From the NCBI GenBank assembly GCA_944472135.2, contig OX235265.1:994501-1058500 (forward strand): a stretch of DNA of 64,000 nucleotides. Reading direction: 5' to 3'. This document shows, piece after piece, positions 32,000-41,939 of this stretch. Positions within the stretch are counted from its first letter, which is position 1; every line of letters begins with the position of its first letter. A program made the position numbers and the translations under genes. A model generated the notes under the pieces. The model ran no database searches. It had not been told where the DNA came from and worked only from the letters and a program-made list of their open reading frames with translations. The stretch comes from Trichobilharzia regenti. Lineage: Eukaryota; Platyhelminthes; Trematoda; Strigeidida; Schistosomatidae.

Positions 32000-32530
32000 T
32001 TCGACTGCATCGCTTCAACTACAGACTGCAAAGACAGGCGCATTGAATTCAAAATTCGAAAAGTAAGAAGGACTAGGATTACTTTGAAGTCGGTGTGGGA
32101 ATCTACTGCTCTTGGAAACAAGATTCTCATCTTCAAAACTAATATCATGTCAGTGCTTATATATGGTTGAGACGCTAGAACTGCGTGTTACGAAAAGCAG
32201 TGCAACAGCTACCTTTGCTTCATACTGAAGATGCAATGCTTGGCCAAAAAGGATAAGCAACAAGGAACCATATAAAAGAACCAACCAAGAACTTGTCACT
32301 GAAAAGAAATATATAGAAGTAAAAATGGATTTAACATACCCCAGGGAGGCTTTCAAGTGTAAGCCGTATGCTAAGGCAGTGGATAGCTAAGCATACGTCC
32401 TAGAGTGACACTGAGGAGATCTTGAGATGAAAAAGTGAAAACCTATGGTAAATCGTGAAACCAGCTGAAGATAGGAGCAGAAAATACAGAGAAATACATA
32501 TGACCTGCTAATAATGATATTTCAATACAA
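32000..32530 (+). pseudogene. SR2-like LINE 3' fragment, degraded
   Basis: Reads TLKSVWESTALGNKILIFKT and NIMSVLIYG, the same C-terminal signature as other SR2 copies, with stops after it. The 3' end is poorly preserved. The 31681-32000 stretch before it holds nothing recognisable. Confidence 0.72.
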
Positions 32531-32691
32531 AGCACTATAATTTAATTGAAAAATTTTGGGATTGTTTTAGATTAAAATTCAGAATAATTACCAGTATTAT
32601 GAGCAATAATCTATTCTCGAAAAGTTGTCCAGTTATTAATGTTGCATCTCTGTGTGATAAACACTTATCTAATAAGAAATTCAACCTTCCA

Positions 32692-33945
32692 TTGTGGGCA
32701 AAATTTGTTTTTATAACATCTCACAGTGTGTTATACAGTAATGTTTACTGATGACGTTTCGAGCACAATTTATTACTACTCATAATCATATCAAGGCACC
32801 ACTCACACGAATTTCTAACTTCTTTTATATAAATCCACCATTTTCCATCTCTTGATTTGATCAGTAGTAGTATTTTCCATATTTCGGGAATGAGTGAGGA
32901 GTCATTCCTATTGCGTGTGCTGGATGTAGTTTCGATGACCAAGGATTCAGTAATCAACCACCTCTCTCCACCTACATAGATTACTTCTTACAATTTTAAC
33001 CCTCTCCCACCCATCCTATTGTGTGGTTTTGTGTTAATGCGTGAAGTGTGATTGCTGAGCTTTTTTCTAAATTACTTATCTTCTCTGGGTCAACCATTCT
33101 AACCTCAATTAAATTCTTATGTTCTGACAATCTGACTACCCCTGACCTACTAGTTTGACCTATGAAGTTGACTTACAGTCATTGCAGGGTATTTTGTAAA
33201 TTATATCATTCTGTCTAACTGGGTGATCCAACAGGGTCCTTTAACCTACAGAGCTTGTCCTATCTAAATGAGTTTGTAGGTTTGAATGCCATCCTAATTC
33301 CTGCTTTATTAAGAATCCTACGTAGGGTCTCAGATGTCCCCTCCTTATATGGTAAAACAGCGGATGACTTGTATTCTTTCTTATTTATATTATCATTACT
33401 AGTTTCACAATAATTTTTTATTTTGTTTTTGGCCTTTACTGATCTTCCTAACGAATTTTATAGGATAGTTATTTAACACTAACGCCATTTCTATCTATTT
33501 CACTTCATCATTTAGGTCTCTTCTTGTACTACTTAGTGCTATTGCTCGGCTTGTTAGACGAAGATAAGTAATTTAGAAAAAAGCTCAGCAATCACACTTC
33601 ACGCATTAACACAAAACCACACAATAGGGAGGGTGGGAGAGGGTTAAAATTGTAAGAAGTAATCTATGTAGGTGGAGATAGAGAGAGGTTGATCACTGAA
33701 TCCTGGTTAGTCGAGTCTACATCCAGCGCATGCAATAGGAATGACTCCTCACTCATTCCTGAAATATGGAAAATACTACTACCAATCAAATCAAGAAATG
33801 AAAAATATTGGATTTGTACGAAAGAAGCTAGAAATTTGTGTGAGTGGTGCCTTGATATGATTATGAGTGGTAATAAATTGTACTCGAAACGTCATCAGTA
33901 AACATTACTGTATAACATATTGTGAGACAAATTTTACCCATAATG
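32692..33945. repeat. Foldback: inverted repeat of a Penelope B 3' end
   Basis: The left arm (32692-33083) and right arm (33560-33945) are reverse complements over about 390 bp with scattered differences. Both encode the same C-terminal peptide on opposite strands (NRNDSSLIPEIWKILL) and the same GAAACGTCATCAG motif. The 476-bp spacer continues the left arm's Penelope frame. Confidence 0.88.
32740..33520 (-). pseudogene. Penelope lineage B connector and GIY-YIG
   Basis: On the minus strand LPYKEGTSETLRRILNKAGI is the connector, a degenerate endonuclease start follows (VNFIGQTSRSGVVRLSEHKN, FIG for YIG), then NLEKSSAITLHALTQNHTIG and the C-terminal LITESLVIETTSSTRNRNDS. Frameshifts near 33200 and 33000 break it. 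It is closest to the region at 43043-43700 in this window. Confidence 0.8.
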
Positions 33946-34009
33946 AAACTGTACTCTACCACAGTGCACAAGTTTTATTCTTATATCAAAGTCAACCTTC
34001 TTGTTCATT

Positions 34010-34450
34010 ATTATTATTGTTCCTTAGGGTTCTCTCTGGAGCATAAGACTTTAACAGCCATATCTCCACTTGTTCCTATTATCTACAGTTCTCTTCAGCT
34101 GGCCCCACGATTGTCTATAGTCTCTTATCATCTCCCCACACAATGCCGTCTGTTTCACCCTGAAGTGTCGCTCCAGTCGTCGTTTCCTATTCTAGTTCCA
34201 CTTCTGGGACTGCATGGCGGGCGCTGTCACCCTATGATATCCTTGGCTTGTGTTTAATCCATTTCCATTTTCGTTGAGATGTTCGTTGAGCAATCTGTTC
34301 TGGGTCGGTTCGCCTCCAGTCGGTATCTTAATATTATTTCTGTCTTACCTGACATCTGACCTTTAGTATAGAGCCCGTGAAGGGAGCTGTTGATGAAAGT
34401 TTGCAGTAGCCTATTGGAAATTCTTTTAGCGACGCTTTTCTTGTTAAAGT
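34010..34450 (-). pseudogene. SR2-like LINE 3' fragment
   Basis: The plus strand begins with the tail (TTATTATTATTGTTCCTTAG). Reading the minus strand, KSVAKRISNRLLQTFINSSL and LEANRPRTDCSTNIST are SR2 C-terminal peptides. A second ATT-type run at 34461-34476 marks another truncated end just upstream. Confidence 0.75.
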
Positions 34451-34476
34451 GAACGCTGATTATTATTATTATTTTT

Positions 34477-34805
34477 AGTTTTCTTCGTTCCGAGTGAAGC
34501 AGGGAGTCAGACATACACCAACCCTGTACTCTGCGCTTTATGGGCACCTTTTCACCTGACTCCATGACTCCACAAGAGTCTTCGTCTCCTCCTTACTCGA
34601 TTATATACACATCACCTTCAGATTCACGCCTAACTAATCTCCCATTTCTCATTTCTCAATCCATTCAAGGATCTCCTCAGCCGATATTCATTTCACCTCC
34701 ATTATTTCCATCAGCATAATTTTTGTTTCTGGTTTGCTAATTCTCTGCTAGAGTTCTTTCTTGCCAGTATTACTGTTATTAATATAAAAGATTTTTCCAT
34801 GTTGA
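34477..34805. other. No recognisable feature
   Basis: C/T-rich stretch with no gene. GTTCCGAGTGAAGCAGGGAG may be a scrap of another LINE or SINE end. Confidence 0.4.
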
Positions 34806-35165
34806 TCACAGATTGATATCAGTTAGAGATTCATTGAAAACCAGCAAGGAGTACTGGACAGCTGCTATTTCATCATAGTTTGGGAATCATCGGAAGTACG
34901 CACCCACTGGGATTCGAACCCAGGACCTTCCGGTTACAAGGCAAGCTCGTATACCATTCAGCCACTGGGACCTGGTTCATTGGCTCATGAATTCTGGCTT
35001 CTACCAATTCGTGATTTAGCGCGACCCCAAACATTGTCGTTGTTGGGACATGCATCCACACACGTGACATCTAATTGTACCTCACTGATCACATCTTTTC
35101 ACTAGAACTCCAGAAAACTCCATCCTGTAGCAAGTCACTAGTGAGCATCAGATTAATTTTCTATA
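34806..35165 (-). repeat. Hammerhead SINE C unit
   Basis: Nearly full unit on the minus strand: the 5' part (TTAATCTGATGCTCACTAGT, GGGGTCGCGCTAAATCACGA), the tRNA-like head (GGTCCCAGTGGCTGAATGG, GGTTCGAATCCCAGTGGG), a degraded core and the tail (CAGTACTCCTTGCTGG). At 35155 the 5' end abuts the 3' tail of another unit (TTTTCTATAGTTTGGTTTG), a tandem junction. Confidence 0.82.
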
Positions 35166-35174
35166 GTTTGGTTT

Positions 35175-35405
35175 GTAAGGGTTGACTGTGTTTTCCATGA
35201 TCATTTCGGAACGGCGACTAGCAGTGGAATCCAGGATGAGAATTTAATCCTTTTTGGGACTCCTCTACTCGATGTAGCTACATTCTCCAGTGAGTCGTGG
35301 TGTTCCCATTGTAGCTCGAACCCAGTACCCGTCACTTAAAAGGCCAAAAAGCGTTGTCCACTAGACTAGTTGGGTCACGAGGGCCACCTCTTCTGCAACG
35401 ATTAT
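35175..35405 (-). repeat. Sm-alpha-like hammerhead SINE
   Basis: On the minus strand a tRNA-like head (GACCCAACTAGTCTAGTGG, GGTTCGAGC) is followed by GAGTCCCAAAAAGGATTAAA and ATCCTGGATTCCACTGCTAG. The last block is the stem I side of Sm-alpha hammerheads. The GAAA box is TAAA, so it is decayed. Confidence 0.72.
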
Positions 35406-35439
35406 CACTTATTGTTATTCAATTCAATGTAAAATTTTC

Positions 35440-35560
35440 CGTTGATTGCTGAACTGAAGTATTATACCTCCAGATGACGAGTCTCATATAGGACGAAATT
35501 CTCATCCTGGATTCGTATCATTGCTAGCCACCATCCACCAATTTATTTTGAGTTCTATAA
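35440..35560 (+). repeat. Sm-alpha-like hammerhead SINE, plus-strand fragment
   Basis: GAGTCTCATATAGGACGAAA and CATCCTGGATTCGTATCATT lie in the Sm-alpha order. GAAA is present but the CUGAUGA box reads ATGACGA. It lies head to head with the previous unit. Confidence 0.68.
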
Positions 35561-36160
35561 TATGACACTGTGTCAAGGCGTCCTCACAAGAAGCTGACAT
35601 GTCAACCTGAAGCTGAGCACTTCATTCCAATCGATCATCGAGAAAGTCTAAATTGATTTGAATTATTCAATAATACAAAATCCATAAAAAACAATGGAAA
35701 CCCACTTCCTCATTTCACCCTTCAGCTGATCAAAATCAAATGCGTGTTTTAATTCATATTTAATTCTGTTTTGTTTTTATTTGCGTTTTTAAAACAGAAA
35801 AGATTTTTAATTCATTCTTAAGAGGTTGTTTTGATTTTCTATAGTTTTTTTGTTGTTGATAAAATTCGCATACCCTTCCACACTCTTCACTCTCCCTCTA
35901 CGTCTTTCTGTCTCTCCTATAGTCATCCTATCAGTTGACGCTACTAAGACATGTAGCTTGGCTACTCACAAATACACATCAGAATAATAATTGTGTCCAG
36001 ATACTGGTTCAACTTTCATAATCCTGTCACAATGTGTTTTTCTTTACAATGGCTAAGCAACACACTTTTATATTGTCACGCAATTGGCATGCATTAACAT
36101 CCAGATAGAGGAGAAATTTCTTCTTCATTAGAACAATTCGAGTGAGTAGAAAGTCAATTA
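35561..36160. other. No recognisable feature
   Basis: AT-rich, with T runs near 35760-35860. No gene. Confidence 0.45.
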
Positions 36161-36164
36161 AACT

Positions 36165-36335
36165 AAGTGAACACCTCGAGTGGAAATATAGCCAACTGGG
36201 TATCCAAGGCTGATATATGGAGGACATCGTGAGAGGAGGAGATTATGAAGCCAGTAAAAGGCAATTGTAGAAGCCAGGATGAAATAGAGATGCACTGCTG
36301 AAGCTCTACGTTCCACTTGGAGACCAAATTGTAGT
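36165..36335 (+). pseudogene. SR2-like LINE 3' end scrap
   Basis: TATATGGAGGACATCGTGAG and TGCTGAAGCTCTACGTTCCA are the SR2 end in diverged form. Confidence 0.62.
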
Positions 36336-36744
36336 ATTCAAGTGGCGATGACTGACTTTCTCAGATAATTCTGCGTGTGGTTGTTTATCCACAATCCTTC
36401 TCTAGTTCATTGAAGCTTAAATTGGGTTGGGAATCCTTTATTCTGAAAGCTGATTCTCCGGTAATAATTCGCATTAAACCATACCCTCCCCCCCCTCAAA
36501 AAAAAATAACACTGATTGAGTATCGCTAGAATACAAGTAAATACAAGGTATTTCAGATGTGATCGGCAAGTTGTATACTAATTCTGAAGACATCCAAACT
36601 AAGACGACGTAATCGTCCAGTACTCGCTGGCGTACAGTGGTACTCTGACTGGTATTACTTCATGATTTAACTTAAAATGTTTATTATTATTATCATTATT
36701 GAAACCATTTTTGTTGGTGTTTATAGTTCATTGGTAAACAGATT
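36336..36744. other. No gene; C run and ATT run
   Basis: Contains CCCTCCCCCCCCTC followed by an A run near 36485-36507, and an ATT repeat near 36680. Confidence 0.45.
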
Positions 36745-37095
36745 GTTCCAGTGACCAGTAGGGTGCAGCAGGTCGGGTGTGAGGACAAATACTCTCCGAA
36801 GACATTGGCTAGCGTTTGCGCTTTGTCGTAAATTGGCAGAAGTTAGAATTTATGTGCCTTTGGATTGGGTCCCACTGGTTAAATGGTATACGAGCTCACC
36901 TTGTAACCAGAAGGTCCTAGGTTCGAACTCTGGAGGTGGGTGGGTACTGATAAACATTCCCAAACCAGGACTAGAGAAACAGCTGTCCAGTACTGCCTGG
37001 CTGGTTTTCCAATGGTTCTCTAACCAATGTCAGCTCATGATGAAATCCTGTACCCAACCAAATCTAATCCCTACAAACCAAAACTTTAATATCAA
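36745..37095 (+). repeat. Hammerhead SINE C unit
   Basis: Order: GTGACCAGTAGGGTGCAGCA, GTGAGGACAAATACTCTCCG, GCAGAAGTTAGAATTTATGT, the tRNA-like head (GGTCCCACTGGTTAAATGG, GGTTCGAACTC), a core reading ACTGATAAACATTCCC and GAGAAACAGCTGTCCAGTAC, and a tail ending CCCTACAAACCAAAAC. The core is damaged by an indel. Confidence 0.82.
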
Positions 37096-37444
37096 CGGTG
37101 ATAGGATGTGGTTAACAATAGAATCGACCAATTAATCCATCGGTTGCTTAGATAGCAGATTTTGAGATAATATAATTGAGTCATATGAAAAAGGGAAGTC
37201 GTTCGGCGAATTCATTCACATATCTGTACAATCGCGTTTATATATAATTATTTGTGTTTGTGTGTGTACATGAGGTTTGTCAAAATTAGATAATTGATCA
37301 GGTAAAAAAAGAATGATCTAATATAGAAAAAAGGTTAATCAGACACCAACTAAAGTAAGATTGAGTTAGTAAGTTAGATAACGTAATATATTTCAGGATT
37401 TCATCATGAGCTGACATTAGTTAGAGAACCATTAGAAAACCTGA

Positions 37445-37504
37445 GAGTACTCGATAGCTGTTTCGTCCTAGTTTGGGACTCTTCAGCAGTACGCACCCAC
37501 CGGG
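37445..37504 (-). ncRNA. Hammerhead ribozyme motif, family C (left arm)
   Basis: On the minus strand GTACTG is followed by CTGAAGA, stem II GTCC/GGAC over CAAACTA, GAAA, a short stem III AGCT region, ATC, then GAGTAC. Stem I pairs GUACU with AGUAC, with a G-G at the closing position. Core position 7 is A, which hammerheads tolerate. It is the best preserved family C core here. Confidence 0.68.
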
Positions 37505-38050
37505 ATTCGAACCCAGGACCTTCTGGTTACAAGGCGAGCTCGTATACCATCAAGCCACTGAGACCCGATCCAATGGTTCTTGAATTCTAACTTCTGCCAA
37601 TTCACGACATAGCGCGACCACTAGCCAATGTCTTCGGCGAGTATTTGTCCTCACATCCGACCAGCTGCACCCTACTGGTCACGACTTCCCACTGGAACCC
37701 AGGTAACTACCTACCTGAATAGGGCCAGTCGCCAGTGAGCATCTTATAGCTCATGATGAAATCCTGAAATCAATCAAATCCCTACAAACCAACACTTGAA
37801 TACCAATAAGATGCGACTGGCCCTATTCAGGTAGGTAGTTACCTGGGTTCCAGTGGGAAGTCGTGACCAGTAGGGTGCAGCTGGTCGGATGTGAGGACAA
37901 ATACTCGCCGAAGACATTGGCTAGTGGTCGCGCTATGTCGTGAATTGGCAGAAGTTAGAATTCAAGAACCATTGGACCGGGTCTCAGTGGCTTGATGGTA
38001 TACGAGCTCGCCTTGTAACCAGAAGGTCCTGGGTTCGAATCCCGGTGGGT

Positions 38051-38100
38051 GCGTATTGCTGAAGAGTCCCAAACTAGGACGAAACAGCTATCGAGTACTC
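38051..38100 (+). ncRNA. Hammerhead ribozyme motif, family C (right arm)
   Basis: Same motif as the left arm except one base in stem I (GTATTG for GTACTG), which leaves a G-U pair. Core CTGAAGA and GAAA are intact. Confidence 0.66.
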
Positions 38101-38190
38101 TCAGGTTTTCCAATGGTTCTCTAACTAATGTCAGCTCATGATGAAATCCTGAAATCAATCAAATCCCTACAAACCAACACTTGAATAACA

Positions 38191-38599
38191 TGATATAATA
38201 AACCAAAATGCTTCAACCTAGATCAGGATATCAATAGAGGTAATTACAGGTAAAGACTAAGTAGAAGGGGGTTAGACAATAATGTCATTTAAATTAGAAC
38301 TGAAATTGAGCAAATAAATTGGATGATGTAATATAAATGACTAGAAATCGACCGTTGGTCAGGTCAATAACAGTGGTAGTGACGTGTAGAAATTAAATCG
38401 CTTGGGGGTAGAGTACAAAAAAGTTGAGAATGCAAAATATTACACTTGTAAAGAGAAAATAATACTAATGAAGCGACAAAAAGAAATGGAATTCACTTGT
38501 CGGGTATTCAGATAGAATACATCCATTGCAATTGTAGTGATTGAACGAACTTCTTCTGTATGCCGAGTTCAGGGCTTAGCAAGTAAATTACCATTGCTT
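38191..38599. other. No recognisable feature
   Basis: No open frame and no repeat recognised. Confidence 0.4.
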
Positions 38600-39230
38600 C
38601 TGCAATTTTTTATCGCATAAAGGAAATTGAAGTAGAAATGAAGTCAAGTGTTAAATATGTTGGATTAAATTTTGCCTTGTATCTTTCCTGTTCATCCTAA
38701 ATATTGTTGAATACTAGGGAAATTTCTCCTCCAAGGTTCTATATAAGGGAGTTAAAACAATCTGATGTTACTTAACCCGTACTCTTACAATTGGTTAATT
38801 CATGCATTCTACCCCTACTCTTCCAGTGCTTCTCCTCAATCGTTCCAGGGCCACTTAAGAAAACCTCTTTCACACTATGAAAGACAGCATAACCTTTCAG
38901 TAGAGTAAGTGGGTTACCAATAAACCAATATATGTCAATATTTTGTGGACAAACACTTGAAATCATGTAAGAAATCGGTGAAAGTCAGTCATCTTCTCAG
39001 ACTCTGAACACCATTTCTATGCACATTTGTCACTTTCCATCACATCATGTAGAACTAGAAGCAGTTCTAAAAGACTTTATGCTAGGATGGCTATACGATA
39101 CTTTATTTGACATGGATTTTATGTGACAAAAAGTGTTAGACATGATACTTCCGAATTACTGTGAAACAAGGAATAAACACCTCTTTTTTATTCTTTCTAT
39201 TATTATTATTATATTGTTGTCATTAAGTGT
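38600..39230 (+). pseudogene. CR1-A-type LINE 3' fragment, degraded
   Basis: Reads KSSVKYVGLNFALYLSCSS, then LVNSCILPLLFQCFSSIVPG and PLKKTSFTL, colinear with CR1-A residues around 580-650, with stops and indels. The 3' part ends in a GGAATAAACACC stretch and an ATT run near 39205. Confidence 0.72.
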
Positions 39231-39297
39231 ACCAATTTATCGTTTTAATTTTATGGCTTATTGCTGTTATAATTACTAAAGATGTCATAAATTTTCA

Positions 39298-40418
39298 TTA
39301 TAATAGAGGTTTTTTTTGTATTTCCCAATGAATGAAAAAACAAAACGAGATTGTTTTTACTGACGTTTCGCTATTTAATGCCGCTAATAGCTTTCTCAAA
39401 GTATTATTAAACCGGAATTTACAAAATCTCAGCATATATATAACAAAGAATTAGGGGGTGAGAAAAATATAGACTTAGTTCAACTTAAAAGGACATATTG
39501 AAAGTCAAAATAACAATGAAGATCGTTCAAACCAAATATCAAAGGTAATAGTATATCTTTCTATAGTTTGATTTGTAAGGATTAGTTATGTTTTACGGGT
39601 TGATCACGGATTGATATCAGTTAGAGAACCATATATATCTGTTATTATATCAAAATAAAGTTTACTAACTTGATCATCGTTCGTTAGTCTGGGGTCATTT
39701 TTGGTTGTCAAGTTCGAGAATAGGTACAGGTAACTAAACTAAGTGTAGGCTGTGAAATACTTGATCATCATTCATCAGTCTGGGTCGTTTTTTTGTTGTC
39801 AAGTTAGCGAACCGGTAAAGATAGTAAAACCAAGTGTAGATTGTTGGATTTTGTCAGTGTGTAGGATTATGAAAGTAGTGTGCGTTTACATAGTGAACTT
39901 GCTCACCACATTTGCGTTGATTTTGCTACTTCATGGGGGAGGGTGTTGTAGCCAGGTTAGATTCTGTTTCAGTCCATCATTCCTATTCAGGCAATTCGGA
40001 TTCCACTTGATATGAAGTGCTTCTGATATTAGACGTTCTTTGTGGTTTCTGAAGTTTTTCTGGATGATGATTTCAATATTGTCAAAATCAATTTTGTGGC
40101 CTGATTCTATAGCATGTAGACCTATGGCTGATGACTTTTGAAGTTTTTCTAGTTCAATTGGATTTCTTGGTGGTCGAAGATATGCTCTACGGTGTTCATT
40201 TCTTCTGATTTTGATTTCTCGAGATGTTTGTCCGATGTAGATCGCATCACATTCCGAGCATTTTATTTTGTAGACACAATTAGATAGTGAATCTTTCGGG
40301 ATTTGGTATTTTATATGGACAAGGTTGTTTTGAAGTGTGTCCGATGTTTTGAAGAAAACTCTAATGTCGAGTTGATTAAGTACTCTTCTGATATCGTCTG
40401 ATGTCTCTGCTCTATATA
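39298..40418 (-). mobile_element. Penelope lineage A, second copy, 5' truncated
   Basis: Nearly identical to 15412-16585. It keeps the GIY-YIG domain (CVYKIKCSECDAIYIGQTSR), the C-terminus and the 3' region, and ends abruptly at 40418 within the connector. It has two tandem repeat units against four in the first copy, a three-base insertion in the hammerhead-like hairpin, a three-base insertion in the C-terminal part (EIIIQ for EIIQ) and a nested 75-bp SINE scrap. Confidence 0.92.
39559..39633 (-). repeat. SINE C 3' tail inserted in Penelope A
   Basis: 75 bp absent from the first Penelope A copy and flanked by a 7-bp duplication TATATCT (39552-39558 and 39634-39640). On the minus strand it starts TGGTTCTCTAACTGATATCA and ends ACTATAGAA, so it is a 5'-truncated SINE C. 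Confidence 0.88.
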
Positions 40419-40536
40419 CCCAATGCCCAAATTTTTTCAAACCGTTAAAAGTGAACTTGGTTTGGATATATATAATGTCATAAAAGTTCACTAATTACTT
40501 TTCTCCAAATTGTGTAGTGTGGAGAGAAAATTATTT

Positions 40537-41126
40537 TTATTATTCCCTTGGGTTCCGAGCGGAGCATAGGGCTTCAGTATCATATCACAATTTTGTGTCA
40601 TTCTCTGCTGTCGTCTTCAGTTGGGTTCACGACTGCCCATAATCTCTCAGCGCCTCCGCCTCACACGATCTCCTCTATGTCACTTCCCATTTAGGTTCCA
40701 CTCGAACGACGGCCTGAATCACGCGTGATGTTATCCGACGGTCTCTTCATTATGTCACAATCCATCTCCACTTTCTTCGGAATACCTGTTAAGGAATAGG
40801 TTCTTGGTTGGTTCGTTATCAGTGGGGGCTCCCTGTTGCTAATTCTCTCTCACTGGCTGTTTGATCTTTATTATGAAGCCACTGAAGGCAGCAGTCGATA
40901 AAAGTCTGCAATAGCCTGTTTGAGATGCTTTCTACGACGCGATAAGCAGGTTTCTGACCCATATAGAAGAACTGACTGACTTAACATTTGTGTTGAAAAT
41001 CGGAATCTTGTTCTTTATGGTGAGGCAGAGCGTAGAAGACTTCAAAAATGATTCTTTGGATGGATGAATGTCTGTCTTGCCTTTTCGTTTCTGCCGTCTG
41101 TAGCGGAAACGATGCTTCCTGGATAA
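40537..41126 (-). pseudogene. SR2-like LINE 3' fragment
   Basis: The plus strand begins with the tail ATTATTCCCTTGGGTTCCGA. The minus strand encodes RTRFRFSTQM and SVLLYGSET-type remnants and the RRK connector, with frameshifts. It continues beyond the SINE A that follows (41311-41400). Confidence 0.78.
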
Positions 41127-41310
41127 GTGCGTCGGTGGCACAGTGGTTAGGACACTCGCCGACCATGCACATGGTCCGGGGTTCGAGCCCACACCGGCGC
41201 ACACCTGATATCTATGGTCGGCCTGCGAAATTTGGGCTACCGATATCCATGCTGAAAATTCCATACTTGTACCGAAAATACAGTGTGGAATCAAGCTGTA
41301 AATCTAAAAA
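41127..41310 (+). repeat. SINE A nested in an SR2 copy
   Basis: Complete head (GTGCGTCGGTGGCACAGTGG, GGTTCGAGCCC) and tail (ATGCTGAAAATTCCATACTT, GTGTGGAATCAAGCTGTAA). Confidence 0.9.
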
Positions 41311-41400
41311 AAATTTCTTCCGTGGATAGTGATCCGTGCTGGTTGTTTATTTTTGTTGGTGCACGATTACCTTCATCATACTGTACAATATGCTGCAAAT
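41311..41400 (-). pseudogene. SR2-like LINE, continuation beyond SINE A
   Basis: AAATTTCTTCCGTGGATAGT and CCTTCATCATACTG are colinear with 56528-56610 of another SR2 copy. Confidence 0.65.
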
Positions 41401-41439
41401 TTCACACTCTCTGTCAAAAGTACTTCCTGGAATAAAATT

Positions 41440-41610
41440 TAATTTGTGGATGGTGACTAGCAGTGGAATCCAGTCAGGATGCGCATTTCGTCCTATTTGG
41501 GATTCGTTAGCTGGATGTACCTGCATTTCCCAGTGAGTAATGATGTTCCCACTGAGGCTTGAACGCCAAAGCGTTATCCACTAGACCACTTAGGCCACGA
41601 GAATGAAGTT
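41440..41610 (-). repeat. Sm-alpha-like hammerhead SINE
   Basis: The minus strand carries a tRNA-like head (GTGGCCTAAGTGGTCTAGTG, GTTCAAGCCTC), then ACATCCAG, core CTAACGA, CCCAAATAGGACGAAA, TGCGCATC and CTGGATTCCACTGCTAGTC. Stem I AUCCAG/CUGGAU can pair but a four-base CTGA insertion separates it from the cleavage site, and core G5 is A. Inactive by these criteria. Confidence 0.82.
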
Positions 41611-41939
41611 GTTACTTAGATTATATGCCAGATTAGATACAATATTGTATTGTATACCCCTCATATCAAGTTTCCTCAAGTATGTGAATGGATGGTGCTT
41701 TGATTTCTTTTTAAACTTTTGACAAAATCATGTATCATTTTTGTGTAGAACACCTCACTGTCATAACACCTACGACAAATACACAAATATTGATCACCTG
41801 AACAAAACACGTCTAATATTTTATGATTGTACAGCTTTTCAAATGAATGTGTTTCACTGGCCTATTTCTATTCTAAATTAACATCAACCTGAATGAAGTA
41901 TTCTCTGTGAAATAGCTTCTGCCCTTCAAATTCTTAGAG
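41611..41939. other. No recognisable feature
   Basis: AT-rich, no gene. Confidence 0.4.

Larger units (their letters stand above)
37390..38155. repeat. Near-perfect palindrome of two hammerhead SINE C units
   Basis: Arms 37390-37732 and 37813-38155 are each 343 bp and reverse complements, with three mismatches noticed by eye. The 80-bp spacer (37733-37812) holds the 5' edge of the left unit and a 3' tail identical in sequence to the tail after the right unit (38133-38186). Confidence 0.93.
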
